Below, one piece after another: positions 1 to 6,509 of a stretch of DNA of 14,630 nt. This DNA comes from an uncultured Dysosmobacter sp. (lineage in GTDB: Bacteria; Bacillota; Clostridia; Oscillospirales; Oscillospiraceae), in contig CAKSVQ010000046.1 of NCBI GenBank assembly GCA_934504065.1, positions 1 to 14,630 on the forward strand, written 5' to 3'. Numbering within the stretch: the stretch's first letter is position 1; the number at the start of each line of letters is the position of its first letter. The translations under genes and the position numbers were made by a program. The notes under the pieces were generated by a model that worked only from the letters and a program-made list of their open reading frames with translations, had not been told where the DNA came from and made no database searches.

Positions 1-8
1 GGACGACT

Positions 9-323
9 ATGATCGGCATGGTGATGGTAGGGAACCCCTGGGTGCTGCTGCTGTGGCTGTGGCTGGCGGTCATCAATCTGGCGGCCTTCGCGGTGTTTGG
101 CTATGACAAGTGGAAAGCAAAATACAAAAGAACGCACCCGGCGGCCCGCCGCGTGCCGGAGAAGACGCTGTTTGTGCTGGCCGCGCTGGGCGGCAGCGTG
201 GGGGCGCTTGTGGGAATGCGGGTGTGGCACCATAAAACGCTGCATAAGAGCTTTCGCATCGGCATTCCGGCGATTTTGATCGCGCAGCTGGGACTGGTCC
301 TTGGGCTGTGGCTCATTCGATAA
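9..323 (+). CDS. DUF1294 family small membrane protein
   Basis: A 104-residue protein matching the DUF1294 pattern. A first hydrophobic segment (about residues 9-29) leads into a conserved Phe-Gly-Tyr-Asp-Lys stretch. A basic loop carries Arg-Arg-Val-Pro-Glu (48-52). A second segment contains Leu-Gly-Gly-Ser-Val-Gly (60-65). Then come the typical His-His-Lys-Thr (74-77) and Lys-Ser-Phe, and a final hydrophobic segment. The family is an inner-membrane protein of unknown function, sometimes fused to a cold-shock domain; no fusion is seen here. Several candidate ATGs lie close together (9, 18, 24) and the window begins only 8 bases upstream, so the start cannot be fixed by a ribosome binding site. 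The stop TAA is followed by GCTCCG/CGGAGC complementarity with a long loop but no T-run, so I do not call a terminator. Function is unknown; family assignment is confident. Confidence 0.85.
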   Translation: MIGMVMVGNPWVLLLWLWLAVINLAAFAVFGYDKWKAKYKRTHPAARRVPEKTLFVLAALGGSVGALVGMRVWHHKTLHKSFRIGIPAILIAQLGLVLGLWLIR

Positions 324-428
324 GAAGGCTCCGCTGCTTATCGTGGGCGCTTTCTTGCCGGAGCGCATAGGAAAAAACCGGAAAATTGTACAAATGCGCC
401 AAAGAAAAAGCACAAGGATGGAAAAAGA

Positions 429-461
429 TTGACAAAAATGCGGCTTCGTGGTATCTATAAT
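429..461 (+). promoter_or_regulatory. Probable promoter of the mgtC-mgtC-pfkB unit
   Basis: A perfect -35 TTGACA (429-434) is followed after 17 nt by TATCTA (452-457), preceded by TGG as an extended -10. A perfect TATAAT (456-461) overlaps it but lies 21 nt from the -35, longer than usual. Either hexamer may be the real -10. Transcription would start near 464-468, at the foot of the leader hairpin. Confidence 0.6.
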
Positions 462-463
462 AG

Positions 464-534
464 TTACCGGGGAGAACGCAAACGTTTACTGCTCCCCGGT
501 AAAACAACGGAAAAAGGGGGGAGCGTTGTCCCCC
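464..534 (+). promoter_or_regulatory. Structured 5' leader of the first mgtC gene
   Basis: About 115-120 nt lie between the promoter and the TTG start. They contain a perfect 11-bp inverted repeat, TTACCGGGGAG (464-474) and CTCCCCGGTAA (492-502), with a 17-nt loop. A G-run (516-521) follows and can pair with a C-run (530-534). The first stem is not followed by a T-run, so it is not an ordinary terminator. I did not recognise an M-box or other known riboswitch core. Mg2+-dependent leaders are known for mgtC in enterobacteria, but a regulatory role here is inference; the stem could simply protect the 5' end of the mRNA. Confidence 0.45.
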
Positions 535-583
535 TGCACGGAGCCGATGGGTGCGCGTGCTGACTGGGAGAGGGAGTGCTTTT

Positions 584-1309
584 TTGATCGGGATGTTGAG
601 CCATCTGAGGGAGTTTACGGTGTATTCCGTGGTCTTGCGGCTGGTGCTGGCCATGCTCTTTGGCGGCCTGATCGGTCTGGAGCGGGGCAGAAAGGGCCGC
701 GCGGCGGGCTTTCGTACATATATGCTGGTGTGCTTGGGCGCGGCGCTGACCATGCTGTTGAGCCAGTATGAATATTTTATGGTCACCCATACGTGGGCGG
801 AAACGGCGGCGGAGATCGGACTGCGGACGGACGTGAGCCGTTTCGGCGCACAGGTCATCAACGGCATCGGTTTCTTAGGCGCGGGCACCATCATCGTCAC
901 GGGGCGGCAGGAGGTCAAGGGCATGACCACCGCGGCGGGGCTGTGGGCCTCGGCCTGCACGGGCCTTGCCGTGGGCGCGGGCTTTTACGAGTGCGTGCTG
1001 CTGGCGTTTTTGCTGATCTCTCTTGTGATCCGGGTGCTGCCCGCCGTGGAAAACTATGTGGTGGAAAATGCCCGGAACATGAATATCTATGTGGAATTTG
1101 AATCGCTGGACGATGTGGGCGAGATCTTAAACCGCATCAAGTCCCAGAACGTGCAGATCTACGACGTGGAGATCGACCACGGCCGCCGGGAAAAATCCCA
1201 GAATCCCAGCGCGGTGTTCTCAATCCGGCTGAACCAGAAGCTGATCCACACACAGGTGCTGGCGGCGATCTCCGAATTGGAGACCGTGCTCACCATCGAC
1301 GAAATTTAA
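584..1309 (+). CDS. MgtC/SapB family membrane protein (first of tandem pair)
   Basis: A 241-residue MgtC/SapB-type protein. The N-terminal membrane domain carries Gly-Leu-Glu-Arg-Gly-Arg-Lys (31-37) with Ala-Gly-Phe-Arg-Thr (41-45), the family hallmark GIGFLGAGTII (94-104), and Lys-Gly-Met-Thr-Thr-Ala-Ala-Gly-Leu-Trp (112-121). A roughly 85-residue soluble C-terminal domain of the ACT-like kind found in many MgtC proteins follows. Members are tied to growth at low Mg2+ and, in pathogens, to survival in host cells; the biochemical activity is unsettled. I choose the TTG at 584: GGGAGAGGGAG ends 8 nt upstream, and from this codon the first 23 residues align gap-free with the neighbouring paralogue (shared Leu-Arg at 8-9, Arg at 19, Val-Leu-Ala at 21-23). 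GTG 551 and ATG 593 are alternatives. The gene lies 15 nt before its paralogue and has an insertion around residues 66-86 that the second copy lacks. Confidence 0.88.
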   Translation: MIGMLSHLREFTVYSVVLRLVLAMLFGGLIGLERGRKGRAAGFRTYMLVCLGAALTMLLSQYEYFMVTHTWAETAAEIGLRTDVSRFGAQVINGIGFLGAGTIIVTGRQEVKGMTTAAGLWASACTGLAVGAGFYECVLLAFLLISLVIRVLPAVENYVVENARNMNIYVEFESLDDVGEILNRIKSQNVQIYDVEIDHGRREKSQNPSAVFSIRLNQKLIHTQVLAAISELETVLTIDEI

Positions 1310-1324
1310 GGGAGGTGGAGAGAA

Positions 1325-2017
1325 ATGTCTACCATATTTGACGGTCTGCGGGATGTAACGCTGCTCTCCACCACCGTGCGCATGGTGCTGGCGGTGATCT
1401 GCGGCGGCATCATCGGCATCGAGCGGGAGTATAAGCGCCGTCCAGCGGGCTTCCGCACCCATATTCTGATCTGTCTCGGCGCGGCCATGACCACCCTGAC
1501 CAGCCAGTTCCTCTATCTGAACCTGCATTATTACACCGATATGGCCCGTCTGGGTGCGCAGGTGGTGGCGGGCATGGGCTTCATCGGCGCGGGTACCATC
1601 ATCGTCACCCGCCGCCAGCGGGTGAAGGGCCTGACCACTGCGGCGGGACTGTGGACCGCTGCCATCGTGGGCCTTGCGCTGGGCGGCGGATTTTACGAGG
1701 GCGGCATTGCCGCCACGGTGCTGATTCTGGCGGCGGAGCTGCTGTTTTCCAAGCTGGAATACCGGATGCTGGACAATGCGCCGGAGGTCAACCTTTACAT
1801 GGAATATACCGGAAAGCCCTGCCTTGAGCGGGTGCTGCGGCTGTACCGTGAGCTGGAGCTGAAGGTTTTGAACATGGAGATCACCCGCTCGACAGAGACG
1901 GAGACCCACAATGCCTGCGCCATCTTTACGCTGCGGCTGAACAAGCACTGCGGCGCGGAAAAGCTGCTGACGGAGATGAACGCCGTTCCCGGCGTGGTCT
2001 CCGTGGAAGAATTGTAA
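1325..2017 (+). CDS. MgtC/SapB family membrane protein (second of tandem pair)
   Basis: A 230-residue paralogue of the gene immediately upstream. It shares Gly-Ile-Glu-Arg (31-34), Ala-Gly-Phe-Arg-Thr (41-45), GMGFIGAGTIIVT (83-95), and Val-Lys-Gly-Leu-Thr-Thr-Ala-Ala-Gly-Leu-Trp (100-110), then has a C-terminal ACT-like domain (about 145-230). Hydrophobic stretches suggest four or five membrane segments before residue 145. The ATG is preceded by GGAGGTGG with good spacing, and the gene starts 15 nt after the first copy stops, so the two are almost certainly co-transcribed. The strongest identity is in the membrane core; the C-terminal domains have diverged. Known family role: adaptation to Mg2+ limitation or membrane-potential stress. 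Inference: the pair may form a hetero-oligomer or sense different ligands through the C-terminal domains. Confidence 0.9.
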   Translation: MSTIFDGLRDVTLLSTTVRMVLAVICGGIIGIEREYKRRPAGFRTHILICLGAAMTTLTSQFLYLNLHYYTDMARLGAQVVAGMGFIGAGTIIVTRRQRVKGLTTAAGLWTAAIVGLALGGGFYEGGIAATVLILAAELLFSKLEYRMLDNAPEVNLYMEYTGKPCLERVLRLYRELELKVLNMEITRSTETETHNACAIFTLRLNKHCGAEKLLTEMNAVPGVVSVEEL

Positions 2018-2044
2018 CATTCAGGAAGCTGGAAAGGAGAACTT

Positions 2045-2926
2045 ATGGAAAAGACATACGATGTGCTGGTGATCGGCCCGGTTTCGCTGGACCACAACAT
2101 TGACTATCAGGGCAACGAGCGCAAGGAGGTCGGCGGCGCGGTGGTGGCCTCCGGCTTTGCCGCGGCGAAAAGCGGCAACAGGACGGCGCTGTTCACCAAG
2201 CTGAACCCGGCGGACGCCAATGTGGAAGAGCGCTTCGCGGGCTCCGGCGCGGACGTGTACTGGAAGCCCTCCAAGGCCACCTGCTCCATCCGCAACCAGT
2301 ATTTCACGGCGGATAAGGAAAAGCGGGCCTGCACCTCCATGGGCGTGTGCGACCCCTTCAAGTTTGAAGAGCTGCCGGATATTCAAACGAAAATTTACCA
2401 CTTTGCGGGCCTTGTCTACGGCGACTTTGACGGCGCGCTGTTTGCCGAGGCCGCCAGACACGGCAAGGTGGCCGTGGATGTGCAGTGCCTGCTGCGCCAT
2501 GTGGAGCCGGACAAGACCATGGCCTTCCACGACTGGGCGGAGAAGAAGGAATACCTCCCCTGCATCGACTATCTCAAGACCGACGCCGCCGAGGCGGAGA
2601 TCCTGACGGGGCTGACCGACCGGGCTGAGGCCGCCAAGCTGCTGCACAGCTGGGGCGCCAAGGAGGTGCTCATCACCCACAACACCGAGGTACTGGCCTA
2701 TGACGGCAAGGAAATTTACACCTGCCCCATCAAGGCCCGGAACCTCTCCGGCCGCACCGGACGGGGCGACACCACCTTTGCGGGCTATATCACCGAGCGC
2801 CAGCGGGCGGACATCAAGGACGCGCTGCTCTACTGCACGGCGCTGGTCTCGCTGAAGATGGAGACCCCCGGCCCCTTCCAGGGCACCCGGGAGGATGTGC
2901 TGAACTACATCCGGGAGTTTTATTGA
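2045..2926 (+). CDS. PfkB-family carbohydrate/nucleoside kinase
   Basis: A 293-residue ribokinase/PfkB-fold kinase. The N-terminus has the usual beta strand and Gly-Pro-Val-Ser-Leu-Asp (11-16), followed by the Gly-Gly-Ala pocket (30-32). The Asp-Tyr-Leu-Lys-Thr-Asp...Glu-Ala-Glu stretch (175-185) matches the position where PfkB enzymes carry their N-x-x-E Mg/phosphate motif, with Asp in place of Asn. The C-terminal signature is GRTGRGDTTFAGY (236-248), where Asp242 is the expected catalytic base and the Gly-Arg-Gly-Asp forms the anion hole. Length is typical. AAGGAG precedes the ATG at good spacing and the gene lies 27 nt after the second MgtC gene, so it is probably the last gene of that operon, which ends at the strong terminator just downstream. 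The substrate cannot be told from sequence; sugar, nucleoside and inositol-type substrates are all possible. Confidence 0.88.
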   Translation: MEKTYDVLVIGPVSLDHNIDYQGNERKEVGGAVVASGFAAAKSGNRTALFTKLNPADANVEERFAGSGADVYWKPSKATCSIRNQYFTADKEKRACTSMGVCDPFKFEELPDIQTKIYHFAGLVYGDFDGALFAEAARHGKVAVDVQCLLRHVEPDKTMAFHDWAEKKEYLPCIDYLKTDAAEAEILTGLTDRAEAAKLLHSWGAKEVLITHNTEVLAYDGKEIYTCPIKARNLSGRTGRGDTTFAGYITERQRADIKDALLYCTALVSLKMETPGPFQGTREDVLNYIREFY

Positions 2927-2929
2927 GTG

Positions 2930-2981
2930 AAAAAACCGTATCCCGCCGATCCTTTTGGGATCGGCGGGATACGCATTTTTT
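2930..2981. terminator. Bidirectional intrinsic terminator between the pfkB-like gene and folA
   Basis: A perfect 16-bp stem, 2937-2952 pairing with 2958-2973, has a 5-nt loop TTTTG. On the plus strand it is followed by CA and six T (2976-2981). On the minus strand the other side has six A (2930-2935), giving a U-run for folA transcripts. It sits between two converging genes and can stop both. Confidence 0.93.
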
Positions 2982-3001
2982 AGCGGGAAAAAGCGGAAAA
3001 T

Positions 3002-3499
3002 TCAGATTTTCGTGTTGACATAGGTGACAAAGCGGTAGCTCAGGCCGTTTTCCGAAACAGGCTCTCCGGTGGACTCCACCTGCCAGCCGGGAAGCTGGTC
3101 CAGATTGGGGAAGAAGGTGTCCGCCCCGTCGGCCACGGCGTCCACCTTGGTGAGGTAGGCCCGCTTGCAGCGGCTGAGCAGCGCGGCGTATACACTGCCG
3201 CCGCCGATGACCCAGATCTTGTCGCTGTCCGTTCCGGCGGTCAGCTCCAGCGCGGCGGCGGGGTTGGCAACGACCTCGATGCCCTCCCGGTCAAAGTCCA
3301 CATTGTGGGTGATGACGATGTTCCGCCTCCGGCACAGGGGACGGCCGCCGGGAAAGGAATCCAGCGTTTTGCGGCCCAGGATCACGGTGCCGTCCAGCGT
3401 CAGGGAGCGGAAATGCTTCATATCCGTGGGGAGGGAGAAGAGCAGGCCGCCCTCCCGGCCAATGGCCCAATTTCGATCAACGACTACAATGGCGTTCAT
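3002..3499 (-). CDS. folA: Dihydrofolate reductase
   Basis: A 165-residue DHFR that reduces dihydrofolate to tetrahydrofolate with NADPH in the cytosol. Visible motifs are the N-terminal strand with Trp-Ala-Ile-Gly (11-14), the substrate-binding acid Asp26 in Leu-Pro-Thr-Asp-Met-Lys-His-Phe (23-30), the NADPH-binding Leu-Gly-Arg-Lys-Thr (41-45), and VIGGGSVY (97-104). Length is standard for chromosomal DHFR. The ATG is preceded by GGAGG and, closer in, GAGGT. The gene is divergent from thyA, whose product makes the dihydrofolate that this enzyme recycles, so the two form a functional pair even though they are not co-transcribed. It ends at the bidirectional terminator shared with the kinase gene. 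Confidence 0.95.
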   Translation of the reverse strand: MNAIVVVDRNWAIGREGGLLFSLPTDMKHFRSLTLDGTVILGRKTLDSFPGGRPLCRRRNIVITHNVDFDREGIEVVANPAAALELTAGTDSDKIWVIGGGSVYAALLSRCKRAYLTKVDAVADGADTFFPNLDQLPGWQVESTGEPVSENGLSYRFVTYVNTKI

Positions 3500-3541
3500 A
3501 GATTACCTCGATCCTCCGCGTGCGGGAGTGGATTTTTCCCC

Positions 3542-3551
3542 AGTATACCAT
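3542..3551 (-). promoter_or_regulatory. Extended -10 promoter element for folA
   Basis: Read on the minus strand this is ATGGTATACT: a TATACT -10 with the TGG extension. No good -35 is seen 16-18 nt upstream, which is usual when an extended -10 compensates. The predicted start leaves a leader of about 35 nt before folA. Confidence 0.6.
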
Positions 3552-3619
3552 GATGCGCGGACAGTTGCCACCCCTTTTCGCGTAAATTTTCCAAGATGCG
3601 ACGGACTGCGGGGCAGGTG

Positions 3620-3648
3620 TTTACATATGAGCAAAAAGATGATAAACT
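3620..3648 (+). promoter_or_regulatory. Promoter for thyA
   Basis: TTTACA (3620-3625) and TAAACT (3643-3648) are separated by 17 nt in the AT-rich part of the folA-thyA gap. The leader would be about 50 nt long and ends with a strong AAAGGAG site before the ATG at 3709. Confidence 0.6.
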
Positions 3649-3708
3649 ATCAAAATACTATTAAAATTTTCGGTTATTGCTAATGTAAACATCAAAGGAG
3701 AGGACAGC

Positions 3709-4539
3709 ATGAGTTACGCGGATACCGTCTTTATTCAGAATATCCGGGACATTCTGGATAACGGCATATCGGACGAGGGCCAGAAGGTGCGCCCCCACTG
3801 GGAGGATGGAACGCCTGCCCATACCATCCACCGCTTCGGCGTGGTGAACCGCTATGATCTTTCCAAGGAGTTCCCTATCCTCACCCTGCGCCGCACCTAT
3901 TGGAAATCCGCTTTGGATGAGCTGCTGTGGATCTGGCAGAAAAAGTCCAACAACGTGCATGAGCTGAAGACCCATATCTGGGATGCGTGGGCGGATGAAA
4001 ACGGCTCCATCGGCAAGGCTTACGGCTATCAGTTGGGCGTGAAGAGCCACTATCCCGAGGGGGACATGGATCAGGTGGACCGGGTGATCTGGCAGCTGCA
4101 AAACGACCCGGCCAGCCGCCGCATCATGACGAACCTCTATAACCACCATGACCTGAGCGAGATGGGGCTGTACCCCTGCGCGTATTCCGTGACGTTCAAC
4201 GTCAGCGGGAACCGTCTCAACGCCATCCTCAACCAGCGCAGTCAGGACATGGTGACGGCCTCCAACTGGAACGTGGTGCAGTACAGCCTGCTTCTCATTA
4301 TGTTCGCCCGGGCTTACGGCTATGAGCCCGGCGAGCTGGTGCACGTGATCGCCAACGCCCATATTTATGACCGCCATGTTTCCATCGCCCGGGAGCTGAT
4401 CGAGCGGGAGCCGCTGCCCGCGCCCACGCTTTGGGTCGACCCCGCCGTGAAGAGTTTTTACGATTTTACGCCGGAGAGCTTCCGGCTGGAGGATTACCGC
4501 TATCATGAATTCCATGAGAAGATTCCCGTGGCGATTTAA
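3709..4539 (+). CDS. thyA: Thymidylate synthase (folate-dependent, Bacillus-type ThyA)
   Basis: A 276-residue ThyA that converts dUMP to dTMP using methylene-tetrahydrofolate. It is closer to the Bacillus subtilis ThyA type than to the E. coli type: it has Asp-Gly-Thr-Pro-Ala-His-Thr (33-39) in place of the RTGT loop, and ELLWIWQKKSN (71-81). Catalytic Cys157 sits in Leu-Tyr-Pro-Cys-Ala-Tyr; the position after Cys, His in E. coli, is Ala here, which the family pattern allows. The phosphate-binding Arg-Arg (137-138) and Gln-Arg-Ser-Gln-Asp (176-180) are present, as are Asn188 and NAHIYDRH (216-223). The loop that is usually Gly-x-Pro-Phe-Asn reads Ala-Ser-Asn-Trp-Asn, a departure worth noting. 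The ATG follows AAAGGAG. Its neighbour in the opposite direction is folA. Confidence 0.95.
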   Translation: MSYADTVFIQNIRDILDNGISDEGQKVRPHWEDGTPAHTIHRFGVVNRYDLSKEFPILTLRRTYWKSALDELLWIWQKKSNNVHELKTHIWDAWADENGSIGKAYGYQLGVKSHYPEGDMDQVDRVIWQLQNDPASRRIMTNLYNHHDLSEMGLYPCAYSVTFNVSGNRLNAILNQRSQDMVTASNWNVVQYSLLLIMFARAYGYEPGELVHVIANAHIYDRHVSIARELIEREPLPAPTLWVDPAVKSFYDFTPESFRLEDYRYHEFHEKIPVAI

Positions 4540-4580
4540 GACCGCGGCGGCAGAAATTTGACGGGAATGGGAGCCTTTTT

Positions 4581-5693
4581 ATGAACACGGGACTGATCAC
4601 CTTTCACTTTGCCCACCATTACGGCGCGCAGTTACAGGCCTATGCCACCATGCGGGCCGTGGAGGAGCTGGGTCACCGCTGCGAGGTCATTGACTTCCGG
4701 CTGCCCCACACCACCCGCTCCAGTGCACTGTTTCAAAAGCCGGAGTCCCTCCACGCGCTGGCGGCCAATGCCCACACCGCCCTGCACTACCGGGACATGA
4801 AGCAGCGCTTTGACCGCTTTGAGGCTTTCGTCTCCGGCCAGATGCACCTCAGCCGCCGCTATACCTCGGGTGAGGAGCTGCAGCGGGACGTGCCGGACTA
4901 CGATGTGTATCTTGCGGGCAGCGACCAGATCTGGAACCCTTATATTTACGCGGACAAGCAGTTTGAGCCCGCCTTCTTGCTGGATTTTGTGCAGGGCAGG
5001 CGGAAGATCGCCTATGCGCCCAGCCTTGGCGTTTCCTCGCTCAGCGCCCCGTATGACGGGCAGCTGCGGAGTTACCTTGCCGACTTTTCGGCCCTTTCCG
5101 CGCGGGAGAGCCGGGGCAAGGAACTGCTGGAGCGCATCACGGGCCGGGAGGTGGCGCTGGTGCTGGACCCCACGCTGCTGCTGAATGGGCGGCAGTGGGG
5201 CGAGCTGGCCGCGCCGCCGGAGCGCCGGGAGCCCTATATCCTCTGCTACTTCATCTCGGACCCCGGTGAGGTAGGGCAGCGTGCGCTGGAGGTGCACCAG
5301 CGCACGGGCTGGCCCATCGTGCACCTTGCGGGTATCCGCCGGGCCCTGCCGGGGACGGCGGAGATGGTGTATTCTGCCGGGCCCCGGGAGTTTTTGGGTC
5401 TCTTTCAAAACGCTGCCTGCGTGTGCACCAATTCCTTCCACGGGTCGGTATTCTCCCTGCAATTCGATCGCCCGTTTTTCACCGCCATGTCTCCCAAGGA
5501 GAAAGTGGAGCCGTCCTATTCCAGAATTTACAGCCTGCTGGACCGTCTGGGCTGCGCGGATCGCATTCTGGGCCTGCCCCACAGCGCGGCGGCGGACGCA
5601 GAGATCGAGTATGACGCCGTTCATCAACGTCTGGCGCAGGCCCGGGCAGAGTCCAGCGCATACCTAAAGCGCGCCATTGAGGGCGCGGACTGA
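4581..5693 (+). CDS. Polysaccharide pyruvyl transferase family protein
   Basis: A 370-residue protein of the polysaccharide pyruvyl transferase superfamily (CsaB/WcaK-like, PF04230), a GT-B-like fold that usually moves pyruvate from phosphoenolpyruvate onto sugars of cell-surface polymers. Motifs seen are His-Tyr-Gly-Ala-Gln-Leu-Gln-Ala-Tyr (13-21) near the N-terminus, GSDQIWN (113-119), Ser-Ala-Arg-Glu-Ser-Arg-Gly (173-179), Asp-Pro-Thr-Leu-Leu-Leu (196-201), and TNSFHGSVFS (283-292). There is no signal peptide. A GGGAG site precedes the ATG. It lies 41 nt after thyA and 28 nt before a flavodoxin-like gene on the same strand, with no terminator visible in either gap. No glycosyltransferase or capsule gene is nearby, so the acceptor cannot be inferred; many clostridial members of the family stand apart from polysaccharide clusters. 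Confidence 0.87.
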   Translation: MNTGLITFHFAHHYGAQLQAYATMRAVEELGHRCEVIDFRLPHTTRSSALFQKPESLHALAANAHTALHYRDMKQRFDRFEAFVSGQMHLSRRYTSGEELQRDVPDYDVYLAGSDQIWNPYIYADKQFEPAFLLDFVQGRRKIAYAPSLGVSSLSAPYDGQLRSYLADFSALSARESRGKELLERITGREVALVLDPTLLLNGRQWGELAAPPERREPYILCYFISDPGEVGQRALEVHQRTGWPIVHLAGIRRALPGTAEMVYSAGPREFLGLFQNAACVCTNSFHGSVFSLQFDRPFFTAMSPKEKVEPSYSRIYSLLDRLGCADRILGLPHSAAADAEIEYDAVHQRLAQARAESSAYLKRAIEGAD

Positions 5694-5721
5694 TCGGCGC
5701 GGGCCGGAAAGGGAGAGAAGC

Positions 5722-6237
5722 ATGAATATTCAGGCGATCGTCTATACGTCGAATACGGGCCACACGGCCCAATATGCCCGTCTGCTTGCCAAAAAGACCG
5801 GGCTGCGGGCCTATCCGCTGGAGGAAGCGGAGGAGCATGTGCCGTTGGGGGCGGAGATCATTTACATGGGCTGGATCATGGTGGGCAAGGTGCAGGGGCT
5901 GCTGGCCGCGGCCCGGCGTTATCATGTGATGGCGGTGTGCGCCGTGGGCGTGAGTCCCACTGGGAGCCAGCTGGCCGTGGTGCGGCAGGCCAACGGACTG
6001 GGGGAAGAGACACCGCTTTTCACCCTGCAGGGCGGATTGGAGCTTTCCAAGCTCCACGGTGTGAAAAAGCTGCTGCTTAAAAGCATGGGGGCCAGCATGG
6101 GCCGCGCGCTTTTAAGCAAGGACCACCGCACAGCAGAGGAGGAAGCGACGCTGGACCTGTTCCGCCGGGGCGGAAGCTGCGTGAGCATGCAGAACCTCCA
6201 TGATGTCGCGGCATGGTATGAGGCACAGAAAAAATAA
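5722..6237 (+). CDS. Flavodoxin-like protein
   Basis: A 171-residue flavodoxin-fold protein. The first strand runs into Tyr-Thr-Ser-Asn-Thr-Gly-His-Thr (8-15), the classic FMN-phosphate loop pattern T-x-S/N-x-T-G-x-T. Later strands (Glu-Ile-Ile-Tyr-Met-Gly-Trp, about 45-51; Ala-Val-Cys-Ala-Val-Gly-Val, about 71-77) fit the alternating alpha/beta fold. The likely role is electron transfer or quinone/flavin chemistry with bound FMN. No cysteine cluster or metallo-beta-lactamase domain is present, so it is not a flavo-diiron protein. The ATG at 5722 is chosen because GGGAGAG lies just upstream and the fold begins right there; a frame reaching back to 5677 would overlap the preceding gene and add a charged, non-conserved tail. 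The partner enzyme is unknown. Confidence 0.78.
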   Translation: MNIQAIVYTSNTGHTAQYARLLAKKTGLRAYPLEEAEEHVPLGAEIIYMGWIMVGKVQGLLAAARRYHVMAVCAVGVSPTGSQLAVVRQANGLGEETPLFTLQGGLELSKLHGVKKLLLKSMGASMGRALLSKDHRTAEEEATLDLFRRGGSCVSMQNLHDVAAWYEAQKK

Positions 6238-6267
6238 CGTGCTGCGGTAAATGCGAAAAAAGGAATT

Positions 6268-6302
6268 GAGCGCGGATGGGAAACCATCCGCGCTCGGTTT
6301 AT
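6268..6302 (+). terminator. Terminator after the flavodoxin-like gene
   Basis: A perfect 12-bp stem, GAGCGCGGATGG (6268-6279) with CCATCCGCGCTC (6284-6295), is closed by a GAAA loop and followed by GG and TTTATT. The T-run is short but the stem is strong. The position, 30 nt after the stop codon, fits a terminator. Confidence 0.75.
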
Positions 6303-6335
6303 TGAAAGGGTGCTTTCTACAATCGCTTCGTAAGT

Positions 6336-6385
6336 GCCTCGCAGAGTTCCGTCATCCGCAGATGACGGAAGAAAATTCAATCCCG
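6336..6385. repeat. Intergenic repeat module X, copy 1
   Basis: This starts with GCCTCGCAGAGTT (6336-6348), contains a perfect hairpin CCGTCATC/GATGACGG (6349-6356 with 6361-6368), and ends with AATTCAATCCCG (6374-6385). The same two end sequences bracket a different hairpin at 10758-10835. This suggests a dispersed intergenic element with conserved ends and a variable middle. Two copies cannot prove a family. Confidence 0.45.
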
Positions 6386-6416
6386 TTTTTTCCGGGGACA
6401 TGCGCCTCGGAAAAAA
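6386..6416. repeat. Inverted repeat with T/A-rich arms
   Basis: TTTTTTCCGGGG (6386-6397) pairs with CCTCGGAAAAAA (6405-6416) over 12 bp with one G-T pair and a 7-nt loop. The T-run is 5' and the A-run 3', so it lacks the geometry of a terminator of its own. It is followed on the plus strand by a compound CAGCCCGC/GCGGGCTG stem (6424-6431 with 6460-6467). Together they fill the middle of the convergent gap between the flavodoxin-like and DUF975 genes. Confidence 0.5.
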
Positions 6417-6474
6417 CACTGCTCAGCCCGCAAGTGTGCGAGCACAGCGAGTGCGCGCGGCGGGCTGCATTCTT

Positions 6475-6504
6475 TTTCGCAGAAATGCCAGCATTTCTGT
6501 GAAA
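6475..6504 (-). terminator. Hairpin immediately after the DUF975 stop codon
   Basis: A 13-bp stem (6475-6487 with 6492-6504, one G-T pair, loop CCAG) begins 5 nt beyond the DUF975 stop on the minus strand. It lacks a U-run directly after it. The next U-run on this strand is at 6416-6411, after the compound GC-rich stem at 6467-6424. It may be a 3'-end stabiliser with termination completed downstream. Confidence 0.5.
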
Positions 6505-6509
6505 GTATG

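Noticed and set aside
328..364. Terminator after the DUF1294 gene
   Set aside because: GCTCCG and CGGAGC are complementary, but the loop is 25 nt and no T-run follows.
464..583. M-box or other known riboswitch before mgtC
   Set aside because: The leader is only about 115-120 nt and I cannot find the conserved M-box sequence blocks; only simple stems are visible.
1220..2020. A 266-codon open frame on the minus strand
   Set aside because: It is antisense to the second MgtC gene; its composition is that of a shadow frame.
4632..5627. A 331-codon open frame on the minus strand
   Set aside because: It is antisense to the pyruvyl transferase-family gene and has no ribosome binding site or family motif.
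6238..6509. Small genes, a mobile element or a CRISPR array in the first repeat-containing gap
   Set aside because: Short open frames here lack ribosome binding sites and cross the hairpins. There is no transposase, and the repeats are not regularly spaced.
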